In this document: piece by piece, positions 44,235 to 52,996 of the stretch
Position numbering within the stretch: position 1 is the first letter of the stretch
Layout: each line of letters starts with the position of its first letter
Origin: Shouchella sp047238345
GTDB lineage: Bacteria > Bacillota > Bacilli > Bacillales > Bacillaceae_D
Assembly: GCF_047238345.1 (NCBI RefSeq)
Contig: NZ_JBDFMQ010000001.1
Location: forward strand, 2,232,001 to 2,296,000
Reading direction: 5' to 3'
DNA: 64,000 nt
Made by a program: the position numbers and the translations under genes
The notes under the pieces: generated by a model
Told to the model about the DNA's origin: nothing
Databases searched by the model: none
The model's input: the letters and a program-made list of their open reading frames with translations, nothing else

Positions 44235-44787
44235 ATAATGTCTTTTCAAGCAAACTATGATTCGTTAGCTTTCGAGCACGATCCATAATTTCTAGCAGAG
44301 AGCGATAGTCCTGCGTAATCACATTCTTTTCTTTTTCTACTTTTTCAAGCTTTTCTTTTAACATTTCATTTTCCGCTTTAAGCATACTTGCATCCTCTAC
44401 ATCTTGCTTTGCTTTCATTGATTGTAAGTAATCAATCACTGCATCTAAATCTAAAGGCTTTTCTTGTGAAACCTCTTCTACATGATCGATTGGTGCTGCT
44501 TCAATTCTTTCTGGCTCATGCTGATACACCATTTCTGAATCTGACTTTGCTTTTTCCTTCTTTAGTACCGTACGTTTTTTCTTCGCCATATTTACTTCTG
44601 CTGTATATTTTTTTCGGATTGTTGAATTCCATCTAAATCCACACGCTGCACTCGTTCGAGAAAGTGTTTCTGCAACTTCTTCAAATGCTGCTAGCTGCGT
44701 ACTTCCTTCCCTAATATGACGCAATACGGTGTCAGCTAAAAGTAAATCATCTTCATGCGACCATGCATCTTGACGATTTGCCGTCAT
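44233..44787 (-). CDS. ylbO: RsfA-family transcriptional regulator (YlbO)
   Basis: A 184-residue protein with an N-terminal Myb/SANT-like DNA-binding domain (about 5-60, WSHEDDLLLAD...FRWNSTIRKKY) and a C-terminal leucine-zipper-like coiled coil. The RsfA family tunes forespore or mother-cell gene expression in sporulation. I prefer the ATG at 44787, which follows GGGAGGGG; the one at 44814 does not. Confidence 0.86.
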   Translation of the reverse strand: MTANRQDAWSHEDDLLLADTVLRHIREGSTQLAAFEEVAETLSRTSAACGFRWNSTIRKKYTAEVNMAKKKRTVLKKEKAKSDSEMVYQHEPERIEAAPIDHVEEVSQEKPLDLDAVIDYLQSMKAKQDVEDASMLKAENEMLKEKLEKVEKEKNVITQDYRSLLEIMDRARKLTNHSLLEKTL

Positions 44788-44907
44788 GTTTAGCCCCTCC
44801 CTTTCCTTATCCACTTAAACCGTAGTTAAGTCTATGCCCCAACTTACAGAAATAGACGTTTCTATTAAAACATCATCTCCAAGTCTACTCTTGCTTATAC
44901 AAAAAAA

Positions 44908-44930
44908 AGAAAGCCATCGAATGGCTTTCT
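44908..44930 (-). terminator. Terminator after rpmF
   Basis: A perfect ten-base stem AGAAAGCCAT/ATGGCTTTCT with a three-base loop, flanked by T and A runs on both sides. It starts three bases past the rpmF stop. Confidence 0.88.
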
Positions 44931-44932
44931 TT

Positions 44933-45106
44933 TTATTTTGAAGCTACTTTTTCACCTTTGTAAGAACCACACTCTTTGCAGACGCGGTGAGAAAGTTTGT
45001 ACTCTCCACAATCTGGGCATTCTACCATACCTGGTACTTCTAGTTTAAGATGCGTACGACGCTTCGCTTTTCTAGTCTTAGATGTTCTTCTAAATGGAAC
45101 TGCCAT
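44933..45106 (-). CDS. rpmF: 50S ribosomal protein L32
   Basis: A 57-residue ribosomal protein of the large subunit. It begins MAVPFRRTSKTRKAKRR and has a four-cysteine zinc ribbon (Cys30, Cys33, Cys43, Cys46: CPDC and CKEC), so it is the zinc-bound form. It follows ylbN by 40 bases with GGAGGTG before the ATG, the conserved ylbN-rpmF pair. Confidence 0.96.
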   Translation of the reverse strand: MAVPFRRTSKTRKAKRRTHLKLEVPGMVECPDCGEYKLSHRVCKECGSYKGEKVASK

Positions 45107-45146
45107 GTTTATTACACCTCCTTAAAATTAAATCGAAGAATAGCGC

Positions 45147-45662
45147 TTATTTTTCATCAAAGAATTTCGCCAAGTCTGCTAGCCTTGGGTCAATTTGGTC
45201 ACTGTTCTTCTCATCTGAAACCAATTCCCAATCCTTCCCAGAAGAAGGAGCAGGTGTTTCGGTTGGTTTATCAGCGAACACTTGCATAGGAATTTCTACA
45301 AGAATACGCTCTTGTATCATATGAGATAAATCAATCACATCACCCGAATACGTGAAAACATCTTCTTCCCTTAAATGAGAAGGAGGCATTTCACCCTCTG
45401 GGACAAAATGAGCTTGACCCTTTATTTCATATGGCCATTCGACATCCGCTAATGTTCGGGAACAAGGTAAAACCAAATGCCCCTTCACAGCAAAATCAAA
45501 CGAAAACACGTTTCGACTTGCATTTGCTGTCCCTTTAAAGGAAACAGGACTTGCGGCTCGAACATCCTGGTGTTCTTTTAATTGATCTTCCAACGTTACA
45601 TTTTCATCAAAATGAAACGATTCATTTCGCGCTTGTTGAAGAGCTTGAACGGTCCATTTCAT
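45147..45662 (-). CDS. ylbN: DUF177/YceD-family protein YlbN
   Basis: A 171-residue acidic protein of the DUF177 (YceD) family. Two cysteine-lacking beta-rich halves include VKGHLVLPCSRTLADVEWP, where one cysteine is kept. The family is tied to 23S rRNA accumulation in plants and bacteria and is nearly always next to rpmF, so a role in 50S biogenesis is likely. Molecular activity is not known. Confidence 0.9.
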   Translation of the reverse strand: MKWTVQALQQARNESFHFDENVTLEDQLKEHQDVRAASPVSFKGTANASRNVFSFDFAVKGHLVLPCSRTLADVEWPYEIKGQAHFVPEGEMPPSHLREEDVFTYSGDVIDLSHMIQERILVEIPMQVFADKPTETPAPSSGKDWELVSDEKNSDQIDPRLADLAKFFDEK

Positions 45663-45745
45663 GTATCCTCACCTCATAGGCAACAAAAATCATTATAAGT
45701 CTCAACGACAGGAATGTCAACCTTATTTCTTTACAGCAAAAGCCT

Positions 45746-45774
45746 TTTATTCTCTGCCATTATTCTTGTATAAT
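45746..45774 (+). promoter_or_regulatory. Candidate sigma-A promoter of ylbM
   Basis: A perfect TATAAT (45769-45774) with a weak TTTATT (45746-45751) 17 bases upstream, 68 bases before the ylbM start. Confidence 0.45.
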
Positions 45775-45842
45775 GTAGCCACAGACGACTAATATTTAGT
45801 TTATCACGAGAACGTTTTTCATGCAAAAAAAGGAGGGTTTGA

Positions 45843-47063
45843 ATGAAAGCCGTCGGTCTTGTAGTTGAATATAATCCGTTTCATAATGGTCATTTGCATC
45901 ACGTGTTACAAGCAAAAGAAGATACACAAGCAGACGTGGTAGTAGCCGTTATGAGCGGATCATTTTTACAAAGAGGAGAGCCAGCGCTGCTTTCTAAAAG
46001 GGTTCGAGCGGAAATGGCGCTCCGAACAGGCGTTGATGTTGTGGTCGAACTTCCTTATGGATACGCTGTTCAAACCGCTCCCTATTTCGCAGAAGGGGCG
46101 GTTCGGATTCTGTCAGCGTTATGCTGCTCTTCGCTTCACTTCGGCAGTGAAGAAGGGGAAATCAAGCGATTTACAGAACTTGCGACTTTTATACGTACCC
46201 ATAAGGCTGAATACGACACTTATGTACGACACTTTTTAAAACAAGGCTTCTCGTACCCTAAAGCAAGCGCCGATGCCTTTTCTTCTTTAGCTGGTTCTGA
46301 CAAACAGCTACCGTTAAACCAGCCAAATAATATTCTTGGCTTCCATTATGTTCAACAACTCTATGCCCAAAACACATCAATGCAGCCTTTTACAACAAAA
46401 CGTATTGTGGCAAACTATCACGACGAAGATCTAGGAGCCCATTCAATTGCAAGCGCTACAAGTATTCGCCACGCGCTTAATCAAAATGAAGCAGTTGAAC
46501 GCGTCTTACCACCTTATTCACGGTTATTATTGGACAACTTTAAAGAAGAACATGGTCAGTTTCACTTTTGGGAAGCCTATTTTCCTTACCTCAAGTATCA
46601 AATGTTAATCCGTAGCCCGGAAGAGTTAAAAGAGATTGCTGAATGTGAAGAAGGTTTGGAGTACCGATTAATCGAAACAGGGAAAGAAGCAACCACTTTT
46701 CAAGACTGGATCAATCGATTGAAAACAAAGCGATATACGAGTACAAGACTACAACGTTTGTTTGTACATTTATTAACAGGAACGACCAAAAATCAAATCG
46801 AAGCAGCACGTTTAGAAGGCGATCATTCTTACATTCGTTTACTTGGCATGAGTCACAAGGGAAGACAGTATTTAAACGAGCATAAAAAAAGCTTCACCCT
46901 CCCTGTCATTACAAGAGAAGCTGAATTAAAGCATTACGGCACATTAGGTGCTCTTGACCAACGTGCCACGAATTGCTATTGGTTAACAAAACCAGCATCT
47001 CTTCATGCAAAGACAATCGAGCGTGAATTTAAAGCGACACCGAGTTACATAAAAGATGAATAA
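45843..47063 (+). CDS. tmcAL: tRNA(Met) cytidine acetate ligase
   Basis: Makes N4-acetylcytidine at the wobble base of elongator tRNA-Met using acetate and ATP (YlbM). 406 residues of the HIGH-type nucleotidyltransferase superfamily; the ATP site is in EYNPFHNGHLHH at 9-20, and a conserved SGSF(LQRGEP) loop follows near 38-47. The start has AAAGGAGGG upstream. It diverges from ylbN-rpmF. Confidence 0.94.
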   Translation: MKAVGLVVEYNPFHNGHLHHVLQAKEDTQADVVVAVMSGSFLQRGEPALLSKRVRAEMALRTGVDVVVELPYGYAVQTAPYFAEGAVRILSALCCSSLHFGSEEGEIKRFTELATFIRTHKAEYDTYVRHFLKQGFSYPKASADAFSSLAGSDKQLPLNQPNNILGFHYVQQLYAQNTSMQPFTTKRIVANYHDEDLGAHSIASATSIRHALNQNEAVERVLPPYSRLLLDNFKEEHGQFHFWEAYFPYLKYQMLIRSPEELKEIAECEEGLEYRLIETGKEATTFQDWINRLKTKRYTSTRLQRLFVHLLTGTTKNQIEAARLEGDHSYIRLLGMSHKGRQYLNEHKKSFTLPVITREAELKHYGTLGALDQRATNCYWLTKPASLHAKTIEREFKATPSYIKDE

Positions 47064-47096
47064 CCTTAGAATCAAACGTTGATTTCTTTCTTAACT

Positions 47097-47140
47097 AAAA
47101 TCGCCGCATAACCCTTAGCTGAGGTCTGTGCGACGATTTT
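47097..47140. terminator. Convergent terminator between tmcAL and ylbL
   Basis: A 12-position stem with one mismatch (AAAATCGCCGCA with TGCGACGATTTT) around a long loop. Eight T follow on the plus strand. Confidence 0.75.
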
Positions 47141-47152
47141 TTTTAAGCCCTA

Positions 47153-48175
47153 CTATTCATCTTGTAGCGTTTCTAAAAAGGCCAACGCTTCTTCAAACGT
47201 CTGGATGGGCACAATTTCCATATCTGTGTTAATGGATTCTGCTGCTGCACGTGCATCTTCATAGTTATTTCCACTTGTTGGAACGAGGAAATAATCGGCA
47301 CCTGCTTGATCGGAAGCGACTACTTTTTGATTTGCACCACCGATGGAACCCACTTCCCCATCTTCATTGATCGTTCCTGTTCCAGCAATGTGATAGCCAG
47401 CAGTTAAATCGATCTCTTCTAATTGACTATAGACTTCCAATGCGAAGATAAGACCCGCTGAAGGTCCCCCTATTGCCCCTGCGGTAATGTCAACCTCTGG
47501 CGTGAATGTCGTTGTACGAACCGTTTCCACTGAAACTCCTACGCCAACGCGGTCATTATCCATGTTAAATTCGTCCGGAAACGAGGAAAATTCAAGGTTT
47601 TTCATGAGGGTTTCTTCTTCTCGTTCAAACGTCAGCGTGACAATGTCTCCTTCAGAAAACATGGCTAGTGAATCAATTAGCGCTTCACTTGTTTCAATTG
47701 CTTCCCCATCGACGTGGGTAATAATGTCACCAGGCTCCAACTGTTCATCAGCTGACATTCCTTCTGTGGTGCCTACAACATAAACACCCGTATACTCAAT
47801 CTCCACTTCCCCTACTTCAGACGCTTGATAGGCTGCAATTTTTGCATCATCTTGAGAATTTGCCATTAACAACTGTTGTCGCTGGTCATATTCTTCATCT
47901 GTCATGCCAGACGGGGCTGGATTAAGAGAGCGAAATTCACTAAACCACGACCACGCCGCTAATGCCGGTGTCGCTTTTGCGCTTCGAACCGTCGTTAACA
48001 TAAAGGTTCCTTCATCATCTTTATTTCCATCTGTTACATCGACCATCTCTTCTACAGATTGCGCTAATCCTGGTTGACTATAGTAGTACGGCAGTTCAAA
48101 ACGAACAATGACGAGTAAGACAACGAGAAGGACGAGCCATTTTACCCATGGAAATGACTTTCGCTTTTGTTCCAT
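47153..48175 (-). CDS. ylbL: PDZ-domain Lon-like serine protease YlbL
   Basis: Membrane-anchored protease of 340 residues: one N-terminal membrane helix (about 11-30), a PDZ domain (about 125-200), and a Lon-type proteolytic domain with the catalytic serine in GGPSAGLIFALE and the lysine in GANQKVVAS. In B. subtilis YlbL degrades the cell-division inhibitor YneA after DNA damage. It is 3 bases from ylbK. Confidence 0.92.
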   Translation of the reverse strand: MEQKRKSFPWVKWLVLLVVLLVIVRFELPYYYSQPGLAQSVEEMVDVTDGNKDDEGTFMLTTVRSAKATPALAAWSWFSEFRSLNPAPSGMTDEEYDQRQQLLMANSQDDAKIAAYQASEVGEVEIEYTGVYVVGTTEGMSADEQLEPGDIITHVDGEAIETSEALIDSLAMFSEGDIVTLTFEREEETLMKNLEFSSFPDEFNMDNDRVGVGVSVETVRTTTFTPEVDITAGAIGGPSAGLIFALEVYSQLEEIDLTAGYHIAGTGTINEDGEVGSIGGANQKVVASDQAGADYFLVPTSGNNYEDARAAAESINTDMEIVPIQTFEEALAFLETLQDE

Positions 48176-48178
48176 TCT

Positions 48179-48961
48179 TTACCTCCACTGCTTCATTCTA
48201 TCTTTGATTTCAGGCAAAACGTTTTGGCATGCCTGCTCACCCTGTTCAATCAGTGTCTCCGTTTCGGAAAAGTCTAACGGAGAAGAATGTTTAATAATGG
48301 GACGAATCATAATGTCCCCTTGCTCTTTTTGTTTGCGCGCTAATTCCCTGCCCATAATATCCATTGTTTGCATAACAATTTCATGAATAGATGGCGTTTT
48401 TAAATGGGAGCGAAAAAAAGATACGTCCACCCCAATAACAATGTCTGCACCCATTTCACGCGCCACCGATACTGGTACTCGTTCCACCACCCCACCATCA
48501 ACAAGTAATTGATCGTTCCACTTGACCGGTACAAAAATACCTGGGATGGACATGCTTGCTCGGACTGCTTTTGCTACATCTCCATCAGCTAGAATGACTC
48601 GATTTCCTGTTAACAAATCAGTCGCTACGACACGAACCTCTTTATCGAGCTCTTTGAACGTTTTTTGCTTCGCTAATATCCGAACTAAACTTTCAATCTT
48701 ATCACCAGCAATTAAGCCTTGCCTCGAAACGGTAAAATCTAAGTAAAATTTATTTTTAAATAGCTTTGCAAAGCGCTCCATATGCTCAATGGAATGTCCG
48801 ACTCCATACATCGCTGCCACTAGAGCACCCATGCTGCTTCCTGCGAGAAAATCAATGTGAATCCCCGCCTTCTCTAGGGCACGAAGAACACCAATATGCG
48901 CAAAGCCTCGCGCGCCACCAGAGCCTAATGCCAGTCCAATTCTAGGGCGATTGACTTCCAC
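48179..48961 (-). CDS. ylbK: Patatin-like phospholipase family protein YlbK (NTE/RssA type)
   Basis: A 260-residue patatin-fold hydrolase with a Ser-Asp dyad: oxyanion loop GSGGARG (13-19), nucleophile Ser43 in GSSMG, and the aspartate in DGGVVERVP. Probable lipid acyl hydrolase; substrate unknown. Forms an operon with ylbL. Confidence 0.9.
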   Translation of the reverse strand: MEVNRPRIGLALGSGGARGFAHIGVLRALEKAGIHIDFLAGSSMGALVAAMYGVGHSIEHMERFAKLFKNKFYLDFTVSRQGLIAGDKIESLVRILAKQKTFKELDKEVRVVATDLLTGNRVILADGDVAKAVRASMSIPGIFVPVKWNDQLLVDGGVVERVPVSVAREMGADIVIGVDVSFFRSHLKTPSIHEIVMQTMDIMGRELARKQKEQGDIMIRPIIKHSSPLDFSETETLIEQGEQACQNVLPEIKDRMKQWR

Positions 48962-49094
48962 ATGAGTCCCTCCTTTTCTCCTGATGCACTTCCTTACATC
49001 TGCTTTTAATCTTATGGTCTAAACAAAATTCGTATGCGTATATTTATATGGACATGCTTTTGTTTGCTAGCCACAGTAAAGGAGTCCTGAATGC

Positions 49095-50321
49095 ATGCAT
49101 GAAGCACGAAAAACCTCTCTAATTAAATCCGCCATCTTTGCTATGGCAGCAATTATTTTAGCTCTCTCGCTCGTTCTTTTTCCGAAAGAGGCTCTAGATG
49201 CGTCCACACGAGGACTAGATATGTGGTGGAACGTTGTCTTTCCGTCATTATTGCCCTTTTTTATCGTATCTGAACTGCTTATCGGATTTGGCGTTGTCGC
49301 TTTTCTAGGTGTCGTTCTTGAACCGCTAATGCGACCCCTTTTTAAAGTACCGGGAATTGGTGGCTTTGTTTGGGCGATGGGACTCGCAAGCGGAAACCCA
49401 GCTGGCGCTAAATTAGCTGTGCAAATGCGTAAACTTGGAAAAATTACGCGTATCGAGGGGGAGCGACTTGCAGGTTTTACGAATTCTTCAAATCCCTTAT
49501 TTATTTTTGGTGCGATTGCCGTCGGTTTTTTTCATAATCCAGCTTTAGGGATGATTCTGGCTCTTGCTCATTATGTCGGCAATTTATTTGTCGGTTTCTT
49601 GTTTCGCTTCTACGGAAAAGAAACAGAAACGTTAACACGCACACACGGAAAGAAGCGTTTAAACATAACCGATGCATTTGCCGCCCTCCACCAAGAACGA
49701 ATAAATGATGGTCGAACGATCGGAAAACTCCTGGGAGATGCCGTTCGTTCATCAATTGAAACGTTACTGTTAATCGGAGGATTTATTATTTTGTTCTCCG
49801 TTTTAAATCAACTATTAAGCTTATTAGGAATAATATCCATCATTGCTTTTTTCGTCAGTTATCTTTTCGGCCATATTGGGTTGTCTCCGGAACTAGCTCA
49901 CGCCTTTATTTCTGGTTTATTCGAAATCACAATCGGTGCTCAAATCATTAGTGAAACAACATCGGCTGATTTTCTATCTCAAATCATTGTCGTTTCATTT
50001 ATTCTTGGCTTTGGCGGATTCTCTATTCAAGCACAAGTTGCCAGCATACTTGCTGAATCGGACATACGCTTTCGACCTTTTCTCTTAGCGAGGGTGTTAC
50101 AAGGGTTTTTTGCAGCTTGTCTTGTCGTTGTCTTTTATCATTTATTATACAAACCGCTAACAGATGAAGTGAGCGGTCCTGACAACGGGATGCTCCCAAC
50201 ATTAGCAGAAACTGTATGGCATACGTTTCTTGATTGGTCGCCATACATAACGTTTTTCTTCCTCGGCTTATTTATCGTACTCAAAATTCCTAACGTAAAA
50301 AAAGACGATCGCTTGAGCTAG
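49095..50321 (+). CDS. ylbJ: Sporulation integral membrane protein YlbJ
   Basis: A 408-residue membrane protein with about nine to ten hydrophobic segments and two nucleoside-recognition (gate) domains, one near 46-150 containing GLASGNPAGAKLAVQMRKLG. ylbJ is under sigma-E control and needed for normal spore formation in B. subtilis; the transported molecule is unknown. Start after AAAGGAGT. Confidence 0.92.
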   Translation: MHEARKTSLIKSAIFAMAAIILALSLVLFPKEALDASTRGLDMWWNVVFPSLLPFFIVSELLIGFGVVAFLGVVLEPLMRPLFKVPGIGGFVWAMGLASGNPAGAKLAVQMRKLGKITRIEGERLAGFTNSSNPLFIFGAIAVGFFHNPALGMILALAHYVGNLFVGFLFRFYGKETETLTRTHGKKRLNITDAFAALHQERINDGRTIGKLLGDAVRSSIETLLLIGGFIILFSVLNQLLSLLGIISIIAFFVSYLFGHIGLSPELAHAFISGLFEITIGAQIISETTSADFLSQIIVVSFILGFGGFSIQAQVASILAESDIRFRPFLLARVLQGFFAACLVVVFYHLLYKPLTDEVSGPDNGMLPTLAETVWHTFLDWSPYITFFFLGLFIVLKIPNVKKDDRLS

Positions 50322-50366
50322 AAACCTTATGGATTAGACTCTTTAATTGCGTTAGGCAACGACTGA

Positions 50367-50849
50367 TTATTTTTTTGCATATACACGGGTTAACGCATCA
50401 GCAACAGCTGCGGGCACGAGCGAGGACACATCTCCGCCGTAGCTCGCCGCTTCCTTTACAATCGTAGAGCTCACATAACTATACTCAGGCTTTGTCATTA
50501 GAAAAAGCGTGTCTACACCTGGAACAATGGTTTTGTTCATTGCAGCAATATTATGTTCGTAATCATAATCTGTGCTCGAGCGTAAGCCACGTATAATCGC
50601 TGTGGCACCATTATTTTTTGCGTAATCAACAAGTAACCCCGTAAACGGCTCCACTGTTAAATTAGAAATGTGGGCAGTTGCTTGTTTTAATAAATCGACT
50701 CGCTCTTCTAAAGAGAAAAGTGGCGTTTTTTTACTATTCACAGAAACAACAATAATTAATTCGTCAAACTGATTCGCCGCTCGTTCAAATAAGTCAATAT
50801 GTCCATTCGTAACAGGGTCAAAACTACCTGAACTAACTGCTTTCCTCAT
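50367..50849 (-). CDS. coaD: Phosphopantetheine adenylyltransferase
   Basis: Converts 4'-phosphopantetheine and ATP to dephospho-CoA. The 160-residue nucleotidyltransferase has GSFDPVTNGHID (TxGH motif, residues 8-19) and YSYVSSTIVKE near the C-terminus. I chose the ATG at 50849, which follows AAAGGGTG and overlaps the rsmD end by 17 bases. Confidence 0.96.
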   Translation of the reverse strand: MRKAVSSGSFDPVTNGHIDLFERAANQFDELIIVVSVNSKKTPLFSLEERVDLLKQATAHISNLTVEPFTGLLVDYAKNNGATAIIRGLRSSTDYDYEHNIAAMNKTIVPGVDTLFLMTKPEYSYVSSTIVKEAASYGGDVSSLVPAAVADALTRVYAKK

Positions 50850-51408
50850 CCACTTGCACCCTTTCATATATCGTTATTTTTGTTTCTCCATATCGTTCCG
50901 ATCGAATAATAGGTAAACGCTCAAAATGAGGCAACTCGCTTGATACGGCTGTTTCACAAACGATGAGCCCTCCTCGTTCCAACACTTCACTACGATCGAT
51001 TTTTTCTAGCGCATCTTTTATGTATAGCTCTGCCTTTGCATATGGAGGATCAATCAATATTAGTTGAAAGGTTTCATCGCGGCTAATGCATGCTTTTAGG
51101 CCTCTCAAACTGTCATTTTTATAAACAGTGGCTTTTTCGCTTAATTTTGTATGGGCTAAATTGGTTTGTATCGTTTGCACGGCTTGATGTTGTGCTTCAA
51201 TAAAAAATCCTTTATCCATTCCTCGGCTTAACGCTTCAATTCCAAGGGCTCCACTGCCTGCAAATAAATCAAGCACATGTCCCCCTTCAAAATAAGGCCC
51301 AATCATATTAAAGATCGATTCTTTCACTTTATCTGTTGTTGGCCTTGTCTGTTTTCCAGGAACAGGTTTAAGTTTTAACCCACCTTGTTCACCTGAGATT
51401 ACCCTCAC
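50833..51408 (-). CDS. rsmD: 16S rRNA (guanine-966-N2)-methyltransferase
   Basis: Methylates G966 of 16S rRNA (YlbH). 191 residues; SAM motif LDLFAGSGALGIEALSRG near 45-62, and catalytic LIDPPYAK (NPPY-type) near 117-124. The start is GTG at 51408 after AGGGTGATG. A structured RNA element lies 70-200 bases upstream. Confidence 0.95.
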   Translation of the reverse strand: MRVISGEQGGLKLKPVPGKQTRPTTDKVKESIFNMIGPYFEGGHVLDLFAGSGALGIEALSRGMDKGFFIEAQHQAVQTIQTNLAHTKLSEKATVYKNDSLRGLKACISRDETFQLILIDPPYAKAELYIKDALEKIDRSEVLERGGLIVCETAVSSELPHFERLPIIRSERYGETKITIYERVQVDEESS

Positions 51409-51478
51409 ATCATCACCCTATCCTATGAATTAATGAATACATGTATAACGCATGCGTTTCTTGTACATACTAAATCTA

Positions 51479-51611
51479 GCAACACAGAACGTGTTGCGAC
51501 AACCGCGGAGAAGACTTACATTTCCCCATAAGATCTTCCTCCGGTTTCTCCTCTCCCATTGCCATGTGGATCATGGCAAGGCATTCTTCTTCGTGAAGAA
51601 TGCCTTTTTTT
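51479..51611. ncRNA. Four-hairpin structured RNA ending in a terminator (ylbH-leader position)
   Basis: Read on the plus strand: a seven-base hairpin (51479-51485/51491-51497); a long bulged stem of four 4-pair blocks (51501-51518 with 51529-51546); a perfect eight-base hairpin (51559-51566/51572-51579); and a ten-base terminator (51580-51589/51595-51604) followed by T7. The place, upstream of rsmD/ylbH, matches the ylbH-leader RNA motif reported for Bacillus. The terminator however works only in the plus direction, away from rsmD, so the strand is left open. It could be an independent small RNA. Confidence 0.65.
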
Positions 51612-51612
51612 A

Positions 51613-51641
51613 TCGACACTCGACCAAAGAAATGGTATGAT
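51613..51641 (+). promoter_or_regulatory. Sigma-A promoter for the small gene at 51.7 kb
   Basis: TCGACA (51613-51618) and TATGAT (51636-51641), spacer 17, each one change from consensus. It begins right after the terminator T run, so the gene is transcribed separately from the upstream RNA element. Confidence 0.65.
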
Positions 51642-51676
51642 GCAAGCGATTCTAGAGAAGGAAGTAGGAAGAAAAG

Positions 51677-52048
51677 ATGAACCAACGCGTCATTAAACTA
51701 GGTAATGGTCACGCTGATTTCTTTGAACTGATGGAACTTGCGTCATCAAACAAAACTCGTTTACTTGCTTGTTTTCAGCTTCAAACGTTAGAAGACCGCT
51801 TGTCTCTCGGGATTGTGTTCAAACCTGCTCGTCATCCGTCTACCTTTATGCCCATTTACCTTTGTCTTGAAGGCTTTAAACCAGATAGTAAAAGAGTACA
51901 ACAATTTACAGCCTTTGCACACCAAGAAGACCTCACCGTTCATACAGTTGCTGTAAAGGCAATCGATCAATTTTTTGATGAAGACCAGTATGCTCGCTAC
52001 CTAATCGGACTGTTACGATCACAGCGAGTCATTCCTCCCATGAGTTAA
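51677..52048 (+). CDS. Small uncharacterised protein (possibly DUF7147-type)
   Basis: A 123-residue soluble protein with no signal peptide or membrane segment. It reads MNQRVIKLGNGHADFFEL and has an FQLQTLEDRLSLGIVFKP stretch. I recall similar small proteins beside ylbG/rsmD in Bacillaceae, sometimes labelled methylthioribose kinase without evidence; this identification is uncertain. It has its own promoter, a ribosome site AGGAAG, and a terminator shared with ylbG. Function unknown. Confidence 0.8.
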   Translation: MNQRVIKLGNGHADFFELMELASSNKTRLLACFQLQTLEDRLSLGIVFKPARHPSTFMPIYLCLEGFKPDSKRVQQFTAFAHQEDLTVHTVAVKAIDQFFDEDQYARYLIGLLRSQRVIPPMS

Positions 52049-52052
52049 AAAA

Positions 52053-52076
52053 TAAACCAGACGTTCGTCTGGTTTA
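52053..52076. terminator. Bidirectional terminator overlapping the ylbG stop
   Basis: A perfect ten-base stem (TAAACCAGAC/GTCTGGTTTA) around GTTC. T6 follows in the ylbG direction. The ylbG stop codon (52074-52076) is part of the stem. Confidence 0.85.
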
Positions 52077-52352
52077 GATTCCTAGCTTATAATCATATTC
52101 TTTCGCTTTATCCGGCTTTGCATCCTCATACTCCGTATTGACGAACGGTCGCATAGAAGGCTTCACATCGGTCACAAAATGAAACGACTGCAATTTATCA
52201 ATAATGTCGTCTACTTTCTCTTGATCACAGTAGAATACGACATACTTCATTTTTTTTGATACGTATTGAACATGGCCAAAACGTCGTAACTGCCTTGCAT
52301 ACTTTAGTGATGTAAGCCAAACAACAATCCCTTGACGACTTGGACTTAACAT
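52074..52352 (-). CDS. ylbG: UPF0298 protein YlbG
   Basis: A 92-residue conserved protein of the UPF0298 family, aligned end to end with B. subtilis YlbG (middle VQYVSKKMKYVVFYC, end DKAKEYDYKLGI). No known function; it is conserved next to ylbF in Bacilli. Confidence 0.9.
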   Translation of the reverse strand: MLSPSRQGIVVWLTSLKYARQLRRFGHVQYVSKKMKYVVFYCDQEKVDDIIDKLQSFHFVTDVKPSMRPFVNTEYEDAKPDKAKEYDYKLGI

Positions 52353-52434
52353 AACTCATACCCCTCTTTTTTAAAAAATCATACGTTTATTTTACCACAA
52401 TTTTCTTTTTTTATGTAAAAAGAATGTAGCTGCG

Positions 52435-52875
52435 TTACCCGCAACTACATCCACCACCAGAACCACATCCACCACTGCACGACATCGAATCAAAAAATGG
52501 GTTCCCAGTAGGTACTTTAATTGATGGCGAAACCGTATGGGCGAGCACGCCGCTCAATTCATTTAATAAATCTTCAAGCTCTGTTTCAGCTTTTTTAAAC
52601 TCAGCAACAGATTCGTCTCGATCCAACTCTCTCTTTGCTGTACGTATATCGTTTGATACGGTTTTATAATCAGGATGGTATTTCCCAAAACGTTGCACTT
52701 CTTCATGCGCAACTTTTAAATTAGAAAACCGTTCAATTTTTTGTTGAGCTTCAGTATCACGATTAAGGCGATCACGCGCTTCGATATACTGTGCGAACAG
52801 CTCTGATTGAAGAACAACGGATGCGAGTTCATCAGAGGCGTTTAATAGTTCAACAGTATCTAATGTAGCTATCAC
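52435..52875 (-). CDS. ylbF: RicF (YlbF), subunit of the RicAFT regulator complex
   Basis: Part of the YaaT-YlbF-YmcA complex, which acts with RNase Y in mRNA maturation and is needed for competence, sporulation and biofilms in B. subtilis. A helical Com_YlbF domain is followed by the cysteine-rich tail CSGGCGSGGGCSCG that helps hold a 4Fe-4S cluster. I prefer the GTG start at 52875 (146 residues), seven bases after AGGAGGTG; the earlier ATG at 52905 has no such site. Confidence 0.93.
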   Translation of the reverse strand: MIATLDTVELLNASDELASVVLQSELFAQYIEARDRLNRDTEAQQKIERFSNLKVAHEEVQRFGKYHPDYKTVSNDIRTAKRELDRDESVAEFKKAETELEDLLNELSGVLAHTVSPSIKVPTGNPFFDSMSCSGGCGSGGGCSCG

Positions 52876-52938
52876 GGCTGCACCTCCTCTTGCATATTGT
52901 ATCATGGGTATTTAGTAGATCGAAAGGTTTTTTTCAAT

Positions 52939-52967
52939 TTGACAAGGACAGGTTTCTTCCATATAAT
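52939..52967 (+). promoter_or_regulatory. Perfect-consensus sigma-A promoter for the ATP-grasp gene
   Basis: TTGACA (52939-52944) and TATAAT (52962-52967) with an ideal 17-base spacer, 30 bases before the start codon. No operator repeat is obvious. Confidence 0.85.
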
Positions 52968-52996
52968 TCTTTCGACACACACTGGAGGACGCTTAC

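Noticed and set aside
50322..50366. Possible terminator between ylbJ and coaD
   Set aside because: The 45-base convergent gap has no convincing inverted repeat with a T tract.
51452..51685. Two short open frames (51452-51640 plus, 51476-51685 minus) over the structured RNA
   Set aside because: Both run through the hairpins and the terminator, lack ribosome sites, and show no protein-like composition.
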